From: an uncultured Selenomonadales bacterium
GTDB lineage: Bacteria > Bacillota > Negativicutes > Selenomonadales > Selenomonadaceae
Assembly: GCA_937915885.1 (NCBI GenBank)
Contig: CALGGP010000014.1
Location: forward strand, 1-7,882
DNA length: 7,882 nucleotides
Reading direction: 5' to 3'
Shown here: piece after piece, positions 1-6,909 of the stretch
Numbering within the stretch: the stretch's first letter is position 1
Layout of the letters: each line of letters starts with the position of its first letter
Translations under genes and position numbers: made by a program
Notes under the pieces: model-generated
Database searches by the model: none
What the model saw: the letters and a program-made list of their open reading frames with translations, nothing else
What the model was told of the DNA's origin: nothing

Positions 1-226
1 GATGCGTTGCATCAAATGAAGTGCGTCGGAGGCGCGCGGCAGTTCGATCGGATCGTTGGAGCCTTCGACGTAATCATTTTTTTGTCGACCGCAAATTGCG
101 CTTCCAACGGAGCAGTCGATGATAGGTGATGGCGAATCGATGAGCCTCGTCTCTGATGCGTTGCATCAAATGAAGTGCGTCGGAGGCGCGCGGCAGTTCG
201 ATCGGATCGCTCGAGCCTTCGACGTA
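1..226. repeat. Imperfect direct repeat (1-72 and 155-226) within the uvrC 3' end
   Basis: Bases 1-72 repeat bases 155-226 with only two mismatches (positions 56 and 58), at an offset of 154 nt. On the minus strand both copies encode the same UvrC stretch beginning YVEG and ending LMQRI, with one Ser-to-Asn change in the outer copy. The 82 nt between the copies encode the rest of the UvrC catalytic core (RDEAHRFAITYHR) and the stop codon. An offset of 154 nt is 51 codons plus one base, so the second copy is out of frame with the first. The two copies would read through if the A7 run (minus strand, 83-77) lost one A. The repeat runs off the window, so its full length is unknown. Likely a tandem duplication; an assembly artefact at a sequence end is the alternative. 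Confidence 0.9.
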
Positions 227-1336
227 GATCAACTCGAATTGTTTTGCGAGCGCGATGATCGGGACGGTTGAATGCTCCGCGCGGATAATTTCTAAAGCGG
301 CGCTCAATTGACCGAGCCCGCCATCGATGACGATCAGATCGGGCAATTGATCGGAGCCGATATAGCGTCGGGTGAGGACTTCGCGCATCGATTGAAAGTC
401 GTCGGGCTTGCCTTCGGTCGAGCGGATTTTATATCGACGGTAGGATTTTTTATCGGGGCTGCCGTCGACGAAGACGACCATCGACGCGACGGTTTCACTG
501 CCTTGATTGTGGGAGATATCAAAGCACTCCATGCGCGTCGGACGACGGCTCAATCCGAGATATTGTTGAAGTTGATCGACGCCGACGGCTGGATCGCGGG
601 GTTCGACGATCGAAGAAAAATTTTTGGCGTTGATGATCCGTTGAATCTCGGCGAGTTTTTTAACGGCGAAAATTTTATCTCTGATGCGCGCGGCTTCTTC
701 AAAGTTGAGATTATCGGCGGCGGCGATCATTTTCGACGTGAGCTCATTTTCGAGCCGATCGGTTTGACCGTCGAGGAATAATGCAACGGCGTTGACGAGC
801 TCGTTGTAGGTTTGACGGTCGACGGCATTGACGCAAGGCGCGAGGCAACGTTTGATGTGGTACTCGAGGCAAGGGCGCTTATGAAAATTTTTGCAGGATC
901 GGAGCGGAAAAATTTTACGGATCAAACGTAGCGATTCGTGCATGGCGGTGGCGTTGGTGTAGGGACCGAAATATTTTGAGCCGTCGTCGGAGATGCGGCG
1001 GACGACGCAGATGCGGGGAAATTCTTCGGACGTAATTTTGATGCACGGATAATTTTTGCCGTCCTTAAGTGAGACGTTATATCGGGGCTGATGCTTTTTG
1101 ATCAGTTCGCACTCGAGCAAAAGTGCCTCGACTTCGGTCGGCGTTTCGATCGTCTCGACGGCGGCGGTGTGTTCTCTCAACAGCCGCTCCTTCAAAACAT
1201 TACTCATAAAATGTTGTCGGACGCGACTCCTGATGTTTATCGCCTTACCGACGTAAATGATCTCGCCGTCGGCGTTTTTCATGATGTAGACGCCGGTCGT
1301 CTCGGGCAAATTTTTTATTATCTCGTCGTCAATCAT
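74..1336 (-). CDS. uvrC: Excinuclease ABC subunit C, short form lacking central linker and C-terminal HhH region
   Basis: UvrC makes both incisions around a DNA lesion in nucleotide excision repair, recruited by UvrB. From ATG 1336 (M1, 420 aa) the order is: GIY-YIG nuclease domain (GVY 15-17, YVG 28-30, R39), Cys-rich stretch (C148, C156, C164, C168), UVR/UvrB-binding motif (about 196-228), and RNase H-like nuclease core with ECFDISH (D273), VIDGG (D338) and RDEAH (H399). These fit the known Asp-Asp-His triad. I chose 1336 because AAAGG lies 9 nt upstream and MIDDEI is family-like; ATGs at 1354 and 1342 are possible. The usual length is about 600 aa. About 100 or more residues normally found between the UVR motif and ECFDISH are reduced to a few tens, and the product stops (RSTKK, TGA) before the C-terminal helix-hairpin-helix domain. 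The 3' end is duplicated. Nuclease residues are intact, so activity is possible, but whether this is the cell's working UvrC is uncertain. Confidence 0.9.
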   Translation of the reverse strand: MIDDEIIKNLPETTGVYIMKNADGEIIYVGKAINIRSRVRQHFMSNVLKERLLREHTAAVETIETPTEVEALLLECELIKKHQPRYNVSLKDGKNYPCIKITSEEFPRICVVRRISDDGSKYFGPYTNATAMHESLRLIRKIFPLRSCKNFHKRPCLEYHIKRCLAPCVNAVDRQTYNELVNAVALFLDGQTDRLENELTSKMIAAADNLNFEEAARIRDKIFAVKKLAEIQRIINAKNFSSIVEPRDPAVGVDQLQQYLGLSRRPTRMECFDISHNQGSETVASMVVFVDGSPDKKSYRRYKIRSTEGKPDDFQSMREVLTRRYIGSDQLPDLIVIDGGLGQLSAALEIIRAEHSTVPIIALAKQFELIYVEGSSDPIELPRASDALHLMQRIRDEAHRFAITYHRLLRWKRNLRSTKK

Positions 1337-1454
1337 TCGCATCGTCCTTTGCATTTTGGGTGAGCGCGCGGAAGATTGTCAGCTCGTCCTCAACGCTGTC
1401 GGCGGGCGGGAACTTACGGCTCACGTCGAAGATCAGTGCCTTTTCTCCCGCCAC
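1329..1454 (-). CDS. Possible 41-codon ORF or gene remnant between zorC and uvrC
   Basis: This small reading frame fills the apparent gap between the EH-signature gene and uvrC. It starts at GTG 1454 (TTG 1457 is an alternative; a stop lies two codons further upstream), overlaps the end of the preceding gene by 22 nt, and ends with a TGA that overlaps the uvrC ATG by 8 nt. That is the same overlap length as between the two preceding genes. The product begins with a GEKALIFDVSRKFPP stretch and ends with TIFRALTQNAKDDAND. It is acidic towards the C-terminus and reads like ordinary protein rather than out-of-frame noise, but I do not recognise the family. The upstream GTGAG is only a weak ribosome site. 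It could be a genuine small protein coupled to uvrC, or the surviving 3' end of a gene once upstream of uvrC and cut off when the preceding block arrived. It may also be chance. Confidence 0.4.
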   Translation of the reverse strand: MAGEKALIFDVSRKFPPADSVEDELTIFRALTQNAKDDAND

Positions 1455-2770
1455 CAAATCTCACTGTCGATGCCGCAATTCTTTTCGAGCCACCAACTTA
1501 CCTTCCGCTGCCACGTGCCACTCAAGGGATTTGCATGAATCCAATCCTCAACGATGAAAGAGGACATTATTCTTATCCGCCGTATATCCTCCGCGCCGAA
1601 CCAATTTTTTACATCGTCATAATAATAGGCGCGCAACTTGCCGTTGTGACTCCACTCGACGAAAACATATTTTCCGATCTGAAACAGCAATACGCTCTGA
1701 TTGCTCCCGCCGCCGAAGAGATTGCCATGATGCAAAATTTTATCGCCCGCCTGCTTCGCGAAGTGCTGAGCCTCTTTACCGAGAAACACCCACGTGTTGG
1801 TGATATACGGCAGATATGCCTTCCAAAATTTTTTCCTGTGACGCCACATCCGATCGACCGCCGCTCGATCAATGATCTTGAAAAACAAATCCAAATCATT
1901 TTCGGCAAGCCAGTGCAAAAAAATTTCGCGCGCCTTCGAAGAGACATTATCCCATTTGTAAGTCAGACTGCCGAAGCGCGGATCGCCGAGCTCCCGATAA
2001 AAAATCTCCAAGCAATGTTTTTTGGCGTCGGCTTTGTCGGACGGATTGTCGATTGCCTCGACGTCGGGAATAACGGCGTCGGTTGACGAGCGGATCACTC
2101 CGTCGAAAATATTGTTCGGCTCCGCATCGATCTCGTACAAAATTTCGAGCCGTCGCCTTATATCGATCGTGGTCGAGCACAAAAAATGTTTCAACGATCG
2201 ACGGATAAAATTTGAGCCCTTGAAAAAATCCGTCAATCCGATCGCCGACAGAGCCTCGTCAATGCCGGAACAATTTTTATAGAGTGCCGACATACATTCA
2301 AAACAATCGCCGGTAAAAATCGCTCCGTCGTCCCGATAAATCCGATTCAACATCTTCGAGCGATACTCACGAGCCGACATTCTTTCAAAAATCGTTTGCC
2401 TCAACAAATGACTTTTATCGGAGCCGTCGAAATTCAAAAGATATACGGCGATAATATTCTTCAGTTGAGTCTCGCGCGACAAATTCAGGAGCCTCAACAT
2501 TTCCGTCATGTCGTCCAACTCGAGCCGCGCGTCGAACATAATGAACGGCAGCTTTTTTATCTCTCGACGCAAAAAATTTCTATCGCCGCCGATCCATTTC
2601 CTCAACAGCGCATCTTTTTCGACGGGCGATATGCTCAACGAACGATCGGAATTTTTTTCGAGCTCCGCGCGGAGTTTTTCAATCGCCGACATCGAAAACG
2701 ATCCGATCTGCGACGGCGGACGGAATGTAAACTCTCGTAAATTTTTTACAGCCGTCAATAGTTCACTCAT
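1433..2770 (-). CDS. zorC: EH-signature domain protein, ZorC-like Zorya defence effector
   Basis: A 445-aa soluble protein with no signal peptide or membrane helix. The N-terminal half is mostly helical and unrecognised. The C-terminal half carries the EH-signature domain hallmarks: LGDPR (261-265), W273, a helical block with FLHWL (284-288), FW and Y (315-316, 319), then E372 in FVEWSHNG and H412 in DWIH, followed by WQ (420-421). The E-to-H spacing of 40 is close to the pair shown to be essential in E. coli ZorC, whose separation I recall as 43. In Zorya type I, ZorC is a DNA-binding component acting downstream of the ZorAB motor. ATG 2770 has GGGAG 10 nt upstream and overlaps the zorB end by 8 nt, so translation is probably coupled. 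E. coli ZorC is about 560 aa, so this one is shorter. The assignment rests on domain hallmarks plus gene order; no ZorD follows. Confidence 0.8.
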   Translation of the reverse strand: MSELLTAVKNLREFTFRPPSQIGSFSMSAIEKLRAELEKNSDRSLSISPVEKDALLRKWIGGDRNFLRREIKKLPFIMFDARLELDDMTEMLRLLNLSRETQLKNIIAVYLLNFDGSDKSHLLRQTIFERMSAREYRSKMLNRIYRDDGAIFTGDCFECMSALYKNCSGIDEALSAIGLTDFFKGSNFIRRSLKHFLCSTTIDIRRRLEILYEIDAEPNNIFDGVIRSSTDAVIPDVEAIDNPSDKADAKKHCLEIFYRELGDPRFGSLTYKWDNVSSKAREIFLHWLAENDLDLFFKIIDRAAVDRMWRHRKKFWKAYLPYITNTWVFLGKEAQHFAKQAGDKILHHGNLFGGGSNQSVLLFQIGKYVFVEWSHNGKLRAYYYDDVKNWFGAEDIRRIRIMSSFIVEDWIHANPLSGTWQRKVSWWLEKNCGIDSEIWWREKRH

Positions 2771-3470
2771 GATTGAATTGCTCCCGCACGAATTTCACCA
2801 CGCTGATATCTTCATCGGACGGCGGCGACATCGAAAATCTTATATCGATCCGTCGATTCTCACGACGACCGTCGTCGGTATCATTGCTCTTGACCGGACG
2901 CGTCTCCGCATAGCCGCTCACCGAAAATATCAGCTCGTTCTTATTGTTGAGCAACGTCCTCAATTGCGGATTGGCATTGCTCATCGTCTGCCACGTGTTG
3001 ATCGCGCGTTTGACAGACAGCTCCCAATTAGACGGGAACATCGCATTTTCGATCGGAACATTATCGGTGTGACCTTCGATAAAGATCGTTTCGATCCTGC
3101 CTTTGAACCGCTCCGATTCCAACGTGCCGACCAAAATATTTCCGAGCTTCTGCATGACCAATTGCCCTTGCGGTTTCACGTCGGCAAGCCCGACATCGAA
3201 CAACACGCCCTCGGAGATGCGCAAAATTCCATGCTGCTCGTCGACGCTGACCTTTATGCCTTCTTGCTCCAATTCGTGTTGGATCAATCTCAACAGCTCC
3301 GCGCGGCGGACGTCGTTCTGTGTCAATTGCGCCGTCGCCTGACTGAAATTCAGAATGAAGTACGACAGCACCAAGATGAATATCGCCAGCAGTCCCGACA
3401 TCAGATCGCTGATGCTGATGGTGAATGTGTCTTGCAAGAGTTCTTCGTCGTGATGTATGATTCTTCGCAT
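2763..3470 (-). CDS. zorB: MotB/OmpA-like stator subunit, ZorB-like
   Basis: A 235-aa inner-membrane protein with a short cytoplasmic N-terminus, one transmembrane helix (about 21-40) and a periplasmic OmpA-family peptidoglycan-binding domain. Asp22 lies at the start of the helix (ISDLMSGLL), the place of the ion-carrying Asp of MotB and ZorB. OmpA-domain motifs are GHTDN (133-137), NWELS (148-152), GYAETRP (186-192) and an R-x-x-N-R-R-I-D-I segment (about 202-210). In Zorya, two ZorB chains sit inside a ring of five ZorA and anchor the motor to the cell wall. I chose ATG 3470 because GGAG (3483-3480) lies 9 nt upstream; the TTG at 3476 would be only 3 nt from it. The start is 2 nt after the zorA stop. 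Flagellar MotB is an alternative family, but no flagellar gene is nearby and the EH-signature neighbour points to Zorya. Confidence 0.85.
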   Translation of the reverse strand: MRRIIHHDEELLQDTFTISISDLMSGLLAIFILVLSYFILNFSQATAQLTQNDVRRAELLRLIQHELEQEGIKVSVDEQHGILRISEGVLFDVGLADVKPQGQLVMQKLGNILVGTLESERFKGRIETIFIEGHTDNVPIENAMFPSNWELSVKRAINTWQTMSNANPQLRTLLNNKNELIFSVSGYAETRPVKSNDTDDGRRENRRIDIRFSMSPPSDEDISVVKFVREQFNHE

Positions 3471-3472
3471 GC

Positions 3473-4879
3473 TCAATCACTCCGTCGCTGCTTTTGAAGA
3501 TCGTCCGCCGCGTCCTGCAAATCCTCAACCATCGATTGAAGCAATCCGATTGCGCCGCTCACGGATTTATCGAAGTCGTTCAGATTTTTCATCATAGAGT
3601 TATTCATCATCTCATTGTACTTTTGAAGGCGATCGGTGACGATATCTGTTGCCTTTTCGAGTTCGCCGCCGACGCGATTGAAATTGCCTTCGTAATTCTG
3701 CCAAGCCTGCTCGATATTTCGCTCGTACTCGCGCAATCCCGTCAACAGATTGTCGATGTTGGCGGTGCTCTGTCGATTGGCGTCCGTCAAGCGCGACAGT
3801 TGAGCGGAAATTTCGTCGTGCAATTGTTTCGTTGCCTGTTCGGTTCGCTCCAAAAAATTTTTGAGCGCGGCGATTGATTGATGAAGAGGCTCGGCGGACG
3901 CTGCAATCGTCGAGGTTGAATTGTTGAGGCGCGCCAAAATATTTTCGGTTTCCTTCAACAGCTCGAGCATTTTATCATGCGATTGAGCCATCGCGCCACT
4001 GTATTCTTCATTGATTTGTTGATACTTAGACATCGTTTGAGACGCGACCGTCGAAAAATTGTCCAACGCCTTTGCAAACTGCTCCATCTGTGAGCCTGCG
4101 TGCTCCGACATCGCTCTACCGACCGTATCGCCGAAGTGATCGTCGAAGCCGGCGTATATCGCCTCCGCCACGTCCGTCCCGATATTTTTCAGCGCCAACG
4201 TTTGTTCTCTCGACTCCGCGTAATTTTTTTGAAGCCATTCTTCGACGGTTCGACGCGGGAAAATTTCTTCCATCAACGCCGCCAACTCTTGAACGCGCGC
4301 CTTAAATTTATTTACGATGTGATTGTGCAACGGACCGTATAAAATTGCAACGCCGATTCCTCCGAGTGATGTGTAGAAAGCCGATTGCACTCCCGACAAC
4401 AGAGAAGCAATGCCCGATTTCAAAATCTCAACGTCGGAGCTGGTCATGTCGATTCCGTTCAAACCGACGGTCAATCCGAAAAACGTCCCCAAAATTCCAA
4501 GACCGGTAAACGTGCCGCCGTATCCGTTCCAAAACGACAGGTTCAGCCCGCGAGTAAAGTTGTGGAATGAAAAATAATCTACTGCGCCCGTCGAGGAATA
4601 AATTTTTTCGCTATCGAAATCTTTGTGTCGCGTCAGAGATTTTTTGAAATCACTCCAGACGGGCTTGACGCTCTCGTACTTGGCACATTCCCTGTCGATA
4701 TCCTCAAAGTGCTCAACGTAAAACTCGTCGTCGCCCGACATATCGACAGTCAATCGATCGAGCAATTTTTTAATGTCCGCGTCCGTCTTCGACAACGGAC
4801 GACAAAAAAATAAAATGTATGCGCCGACCGCGCCGAGCAATGCAACCATAAAAAAGATCATTATATTAGTCGTATCCAA
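3473..4879 (-). CDS. zorA: MotA/TolQ/ExbB-like proton channel with coiled-coil tail, ZorA-like
   Basis: A 468-aa membrane protein counted from TTG 4879. Predicted membrane helices lie at about 7-25 (IFFMVALLGAVGAYILFF), 122-140 (GLGILGTFFGLTVGL) and 165-182 (SAFYTSLGGIGVAIL). The second carries the GILGTFxGL signature shared by MotA, ExbB and ZorA proteins. Residues from about 220 to the end form a long, helical, Gln/Asn/Glu-rich cytoplasmic tail with heptad-like patterns. ZorA forms the proton-driven ring whose tail projects into the cytoplasm and is needed for phage defence. E. coli type I ZorA is about 730 aa, so this tail is much shorter. TTG is preferred because AGGGGG lies 10 nt upstream and directly follows the priA stop; ATG 4861 (462 aa) is the alternative. 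An upstream ATG at 5029 would overlap priA by 136 nt and adds residues unlike the family, so I rejected it. TolQ or ExbB is excluded by the long tail. Confidence 0.85.
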   Translation of the reverse strand: MDTTNIMIFFMVALLGAVGAYILFFCRPLSKTDADIKKLLDRLTVDMSGDDEFYVEHFEDIDRECAKYESVKPVWSDFKKSLTRHKDFDSEKIYSSTGAVDYFSFHNFTRGLNLSFWNGYGGTFTGLGILGTFFGLTVGLNGIDMTSSDVEILKSGIASLLSGVQSAFYTSLGGIGVAILYGPLHNHIVNKFKARVQELAALMEEIFPRRTVEEWLQKNYAESREQTLALKNIGTDVAEAIYAGFDDHFGDTVGRAMSEHAGSQMEQFAKALDNFSTVASQTMSKYQQINEEYSGAMAQSHDKMLELLKETENILARLNNSTSTIAASAEPLHQSIAALKNFLERTEQATKQLHDEISAQLSRLTDANRQSTANIDNLLTGLREYERNIEQAWQNYEGNFNRVGGELEKATDIVTDRLQKYNEMMNNSMMKNLNDFDKSVSGAIGLLQSMVEDLQDAADDLQKQRRSD

Positions 4880-4889
4880 TTTTGCTTCG

Positions 4890-4895
4890 CCCCCT
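4890..4895 (-). promoter_or_regulatory. Ribosome binding site deciding the TTG start of zorA
   Basis: AGGGGG begins at the second base of the priA TAG stop and ends 10 nt before TTG 4879. ATG 4861 lies 28 nt away, too far for this site. The overlap of stop codon and ribosome site suggests that zorA translation depends on ribosomes finishing priA. Confidence 0.6.
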
Positions 4896-6894
4896 AAAGG
4901 ATTTCGAGCGGATCGATGTCGATCGTCACGTCGTCGCGACGATCCAACTTCAATATCCGTAAGCACTCCCGCACTCGATTTAACTCCGTCGTCTTGATAA
5001 GCACCACAAACCGATATATCCCGCGCCACTTTGAGATCATCGCCGCCACCGAGCCCATGATCTCCGTCCGACCGTCCGATCGTCCGTCGAGCTCCGCGCG
5101 GAGCTTTTTTACGATCTCCGACGCCGCCGACTTCGTCTTCGCCTCGTCCTTGCCCACGATCAATAATTTTATCAATCGGCTGAACGGCGGATAAAATAAT
5201 TCTCGCCGCTTGACAATTTCATCGTCGAAAAATCCTTCGTAATCCTGTCGACAGCCATAAACCACCGCCGCATGCTCCGGATTATACGCTTGCACGATCA
5301 CTCGCCCCGACCGATCCGACCGCCCCGCACGTCCCGCCGCTTGCGTTATCAACATAAAACACGTCTCACTCGAGCGAAAATCCGGCATGTTCAGCGCCGC
5401 GTCCGCGCTCAATATCCCGACCGCCGTCACGCCCGCTATGTCATGCCCTTTCGCCACCATCTGCGTCCCGAACAATATATCCGCTTCGCGCGCTCGAAAC
5501 GCGTCCAATATTTTTTGATGCGAAAATTTTTTTGTCGTCGTGTCGCGATCCATTCGCAATATCCGCGCCGTCGGCAATTCCTCACTCAACGTTTGCTCCA
5601 ATTTTTGTGTGCCCGCTCCGAAAAATTTTATGTATCGGCTCCCGCACTTCGGACAAATTTTCGGCGCGTCCTTTTCAATCTCGCATCGATGACAACGCAA
5701 CCGCCCGTCCGAATGATATACCATCGGCATCGAACACGACGGACATTTGATCACCAGCCCGCACGACCGACACATGACGAACGTCGAATAGCCCCGTCGG
5801 TTCAGCAGAATGATCGATTGCTCCCCGCGCTCGAGCGTCGTCGTCAACAATTCTTTCAGCGCCGTCGACAGCACGCTGTAATTTTTTTTCTTCAGCTCTT
5901 CTCTCATGTCGACGCACTCAACCGTCGGCAACGGGCGATTGTCAATCCGCGCGGATAATTTTAACATCGTCAGCTCGCCTTCGATCGCCCGATGATACGT
6001 CTCGAGACTCGGCGTCGCGCTCCCGAATACAATCGGCGCCGAATGCGCCCGCGCAAATTCTTCCGCCACGATCCGCGCGTGATAATGCGGCGCGCTCGAT
6101 TGCTTGTACGAATGATCCTGCTCCTCGTCGATCACAAACAATCCGACGTCGTCAATCGGAGTGAACAGCGCCGACCGCGCTCCGATCACCACTCCGACTT
6201 CGCCGCTCCTTATTTTATAAAACGCGTCGCTCCTTTCGCCTATCGACAGCCCGCTGTGTATCACGATCACATCATCAAAGCGCCGCTTAAACTCGAAAAC
6301 TATTTGCCCAGTCAACGCGATCTCCGGCACCAAAATTACCGCACGACGTCCGAGCCGCCTCACCCGATCCGTCAGCTCGATATATACTTGCGTCTTGCCC
6401 GAGCCCGTTACGCCGTGCAATAAAAATCCCCGATGCTCCCGCGCTTCGATCGAGCGCATGACCGTTTCGATCGCCGACCGCTGCTCAACCGTCAGATCAA
6501 AAATTTTTTCCGTCGGCGTCATCGACTCGTAAACGGACTGCTTTTTTTTCGACGCCCGCCTTTTCTTCGACACCCGCCCCGGCATAAACAATGTCATCGT
6601 CTGCGACAACGGGCATAAATAAAAATCCGCCAACCATCGAGCCGCATCGATCATCGGCGGGGTAAACCAAGCCTCATCGTCAATCGCCGACGCGATCTCC
6701 TTCAACTCGAAATCAAACTCGTCGGGATCACTCTCGTAAATCCGAAGAATAAATCCGTCGACCGAGCGCCGACCGAACGGCACCATCACCCGCCAACCCA
6801 CGCCGACATAATTCAACTCGTCCGGCACGATGTAACTGAAAATTTGATCGCGATTTTTGATCGGAACGTTGGCGCAAACATCTGCTGTGATCAA
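4894..6894 (-). CDS. priA: Primosomal replication-restart helicase PriA, compact form
   Basis: PriA is the 3'-5' superfamily 2 helicase that recognises stalled forks and reloads the replisome. From TTG 6894 it is 666 aa. Domains: N-terminal 3'-DNA-binding domain (about 1-105; VPFGRRSVDGFIL 38-50), Walker A GVTGSGKT (161-168), motif II DEEQ (256-259, where PriA usually has DEEH), motif III GSATP (291-295), four Cys pairs for two zinc ions (C375/378, C384/387, C401/404, C414/417), GTQMVAKGHD (476-485) and motif VI QAAGRAGR (518-525). TTG is supported by a GGAGG 9 nt upstream and by the family-like N-terminus ADVCANVPI; upstream ATG 7122 would overlap the thioesterase gene heavily. Only about 30 residues (110-138) separate the DNA-binding domain from the helicase core, where E. 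coli PriA has a winged-helix domain of about 70 residues. It starts right after the thioesterase gene and ends at the zorA ribosome site. Confidence 0.95.
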   Translation of the reverse strand: MITADVCANVPIKNRDQIFSYIVPDELNYVGVGWRVMVPFGRRSVDGFILRIYESDPDEFDFELKEIASAIDDEAWFTPPMIDAARWLADFYLCPLSQTMTLFMPGRVSKKRRASKKKQSVYESMTPTEKIFDLTVEQRSAIETVMRSIEAREHRGFLLHGVTGSGKTQVYIELTDRVRRLGRRAVILVPEIALTGQIVFEFKRRFDDVIVIHSGLSIGERSDAFYKIRSGEVGVVIGARSALFTPIDDVGLFVIDEEQDHSYKQSSAPHYHARIVAEEFARAHSAPIVFGSATPSLETYHRAIEGELTMLKLSARIDNRPLPTVECVDMREELKKKNYSVLSTALKELLTTTLERGEQSIILLNRRGYSTFVMCRSCGLVIKCPSCSMPMVYHSDGRLRCHRCEIEKDAPKICPKCGSRYIKFFGAGTQKLEQTLSEELPTARILRMDRDTTTKKFSHQKILDAFRAREADILFGTQMVAKGHDIAGVTAVGILSADAALNMPDFRSSETCFMLITQAAGRAGRSDRSGRVIVQAYNPEHAAVVYGCRQDYEGFFDDEIVKRRELFYPPFSRLIKLLIVGKDEAKTKSAASEIVKKLRAELDGRSDGRTEIMGSVAAMISKWRGIYRFVVLIKTTELNRVRECLRILKLDRRDDVTIDIDPLEIL

Positions 6895-6903
6895 AAAATT
6901 TTT

Positions 6904-6909
6904 CCTCCT
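6904..6909 (-). promoter_or_regulatory. Ribosome binding site deciding the TTG start of priA
   Basis: AGGAGG, a perfect anti-16S match, shares its first A with the TGA stop of the thioesterase gene. It is followed by A5T6 and the TTG start (6894-6892) with 9 nt of spacing. This favours TTG over the far-upstream ATG and implies coupling to the preceding gene. Confidence 0.75.

Noticed and set aside
2508..3497. A 329-codon open frame on the plus strand
   Set aside because: It lies opposite zorB and the zorC start, has no recognisable motif, and has a low-complexity, His/Arg-rich composition typical of an antisense shadow. The minus-strand frame has clear OmpA motifs.
2763..4879. Flagellar MotA/MotB, or TolQ/ExbB with a Tol-Pal partner
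   Set aside because: The channel subunit has a long cytoplasmic tail rather than the MotA layout, the partner is a MotB/OmpA fusion, no flagellar, TolR/ExbD or TonB gene is present, and the next gene has an EH-signature domain.
5088..5109. GAGCTCCGCGCGGAGC followed by T6, as an intrinsic terminator on the plus strand
   Set aside because: It is a perfect palindrome with no room for a loop, it lies within priA on the non-coding strand, and no plus-strand gene precedes it.
276..5955. Four copies of the palindrome TCCGCGCGGA (276, 2664, 5093, 5946) as possible operator sites
   Set aside because: All lie inside coding regions, and three of them read as a recurring Arg-Ala-Glu segment written with the favoured codons CGC GCG GA; spacing and position show no regulatory logic.
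5272..5958. A 228-codon open frame on the plus strand
   Set aside because: It is antisense to the helicase core of priA and is extremely Arg/His-rich, as expected for a shadow of a gene with this codon use.
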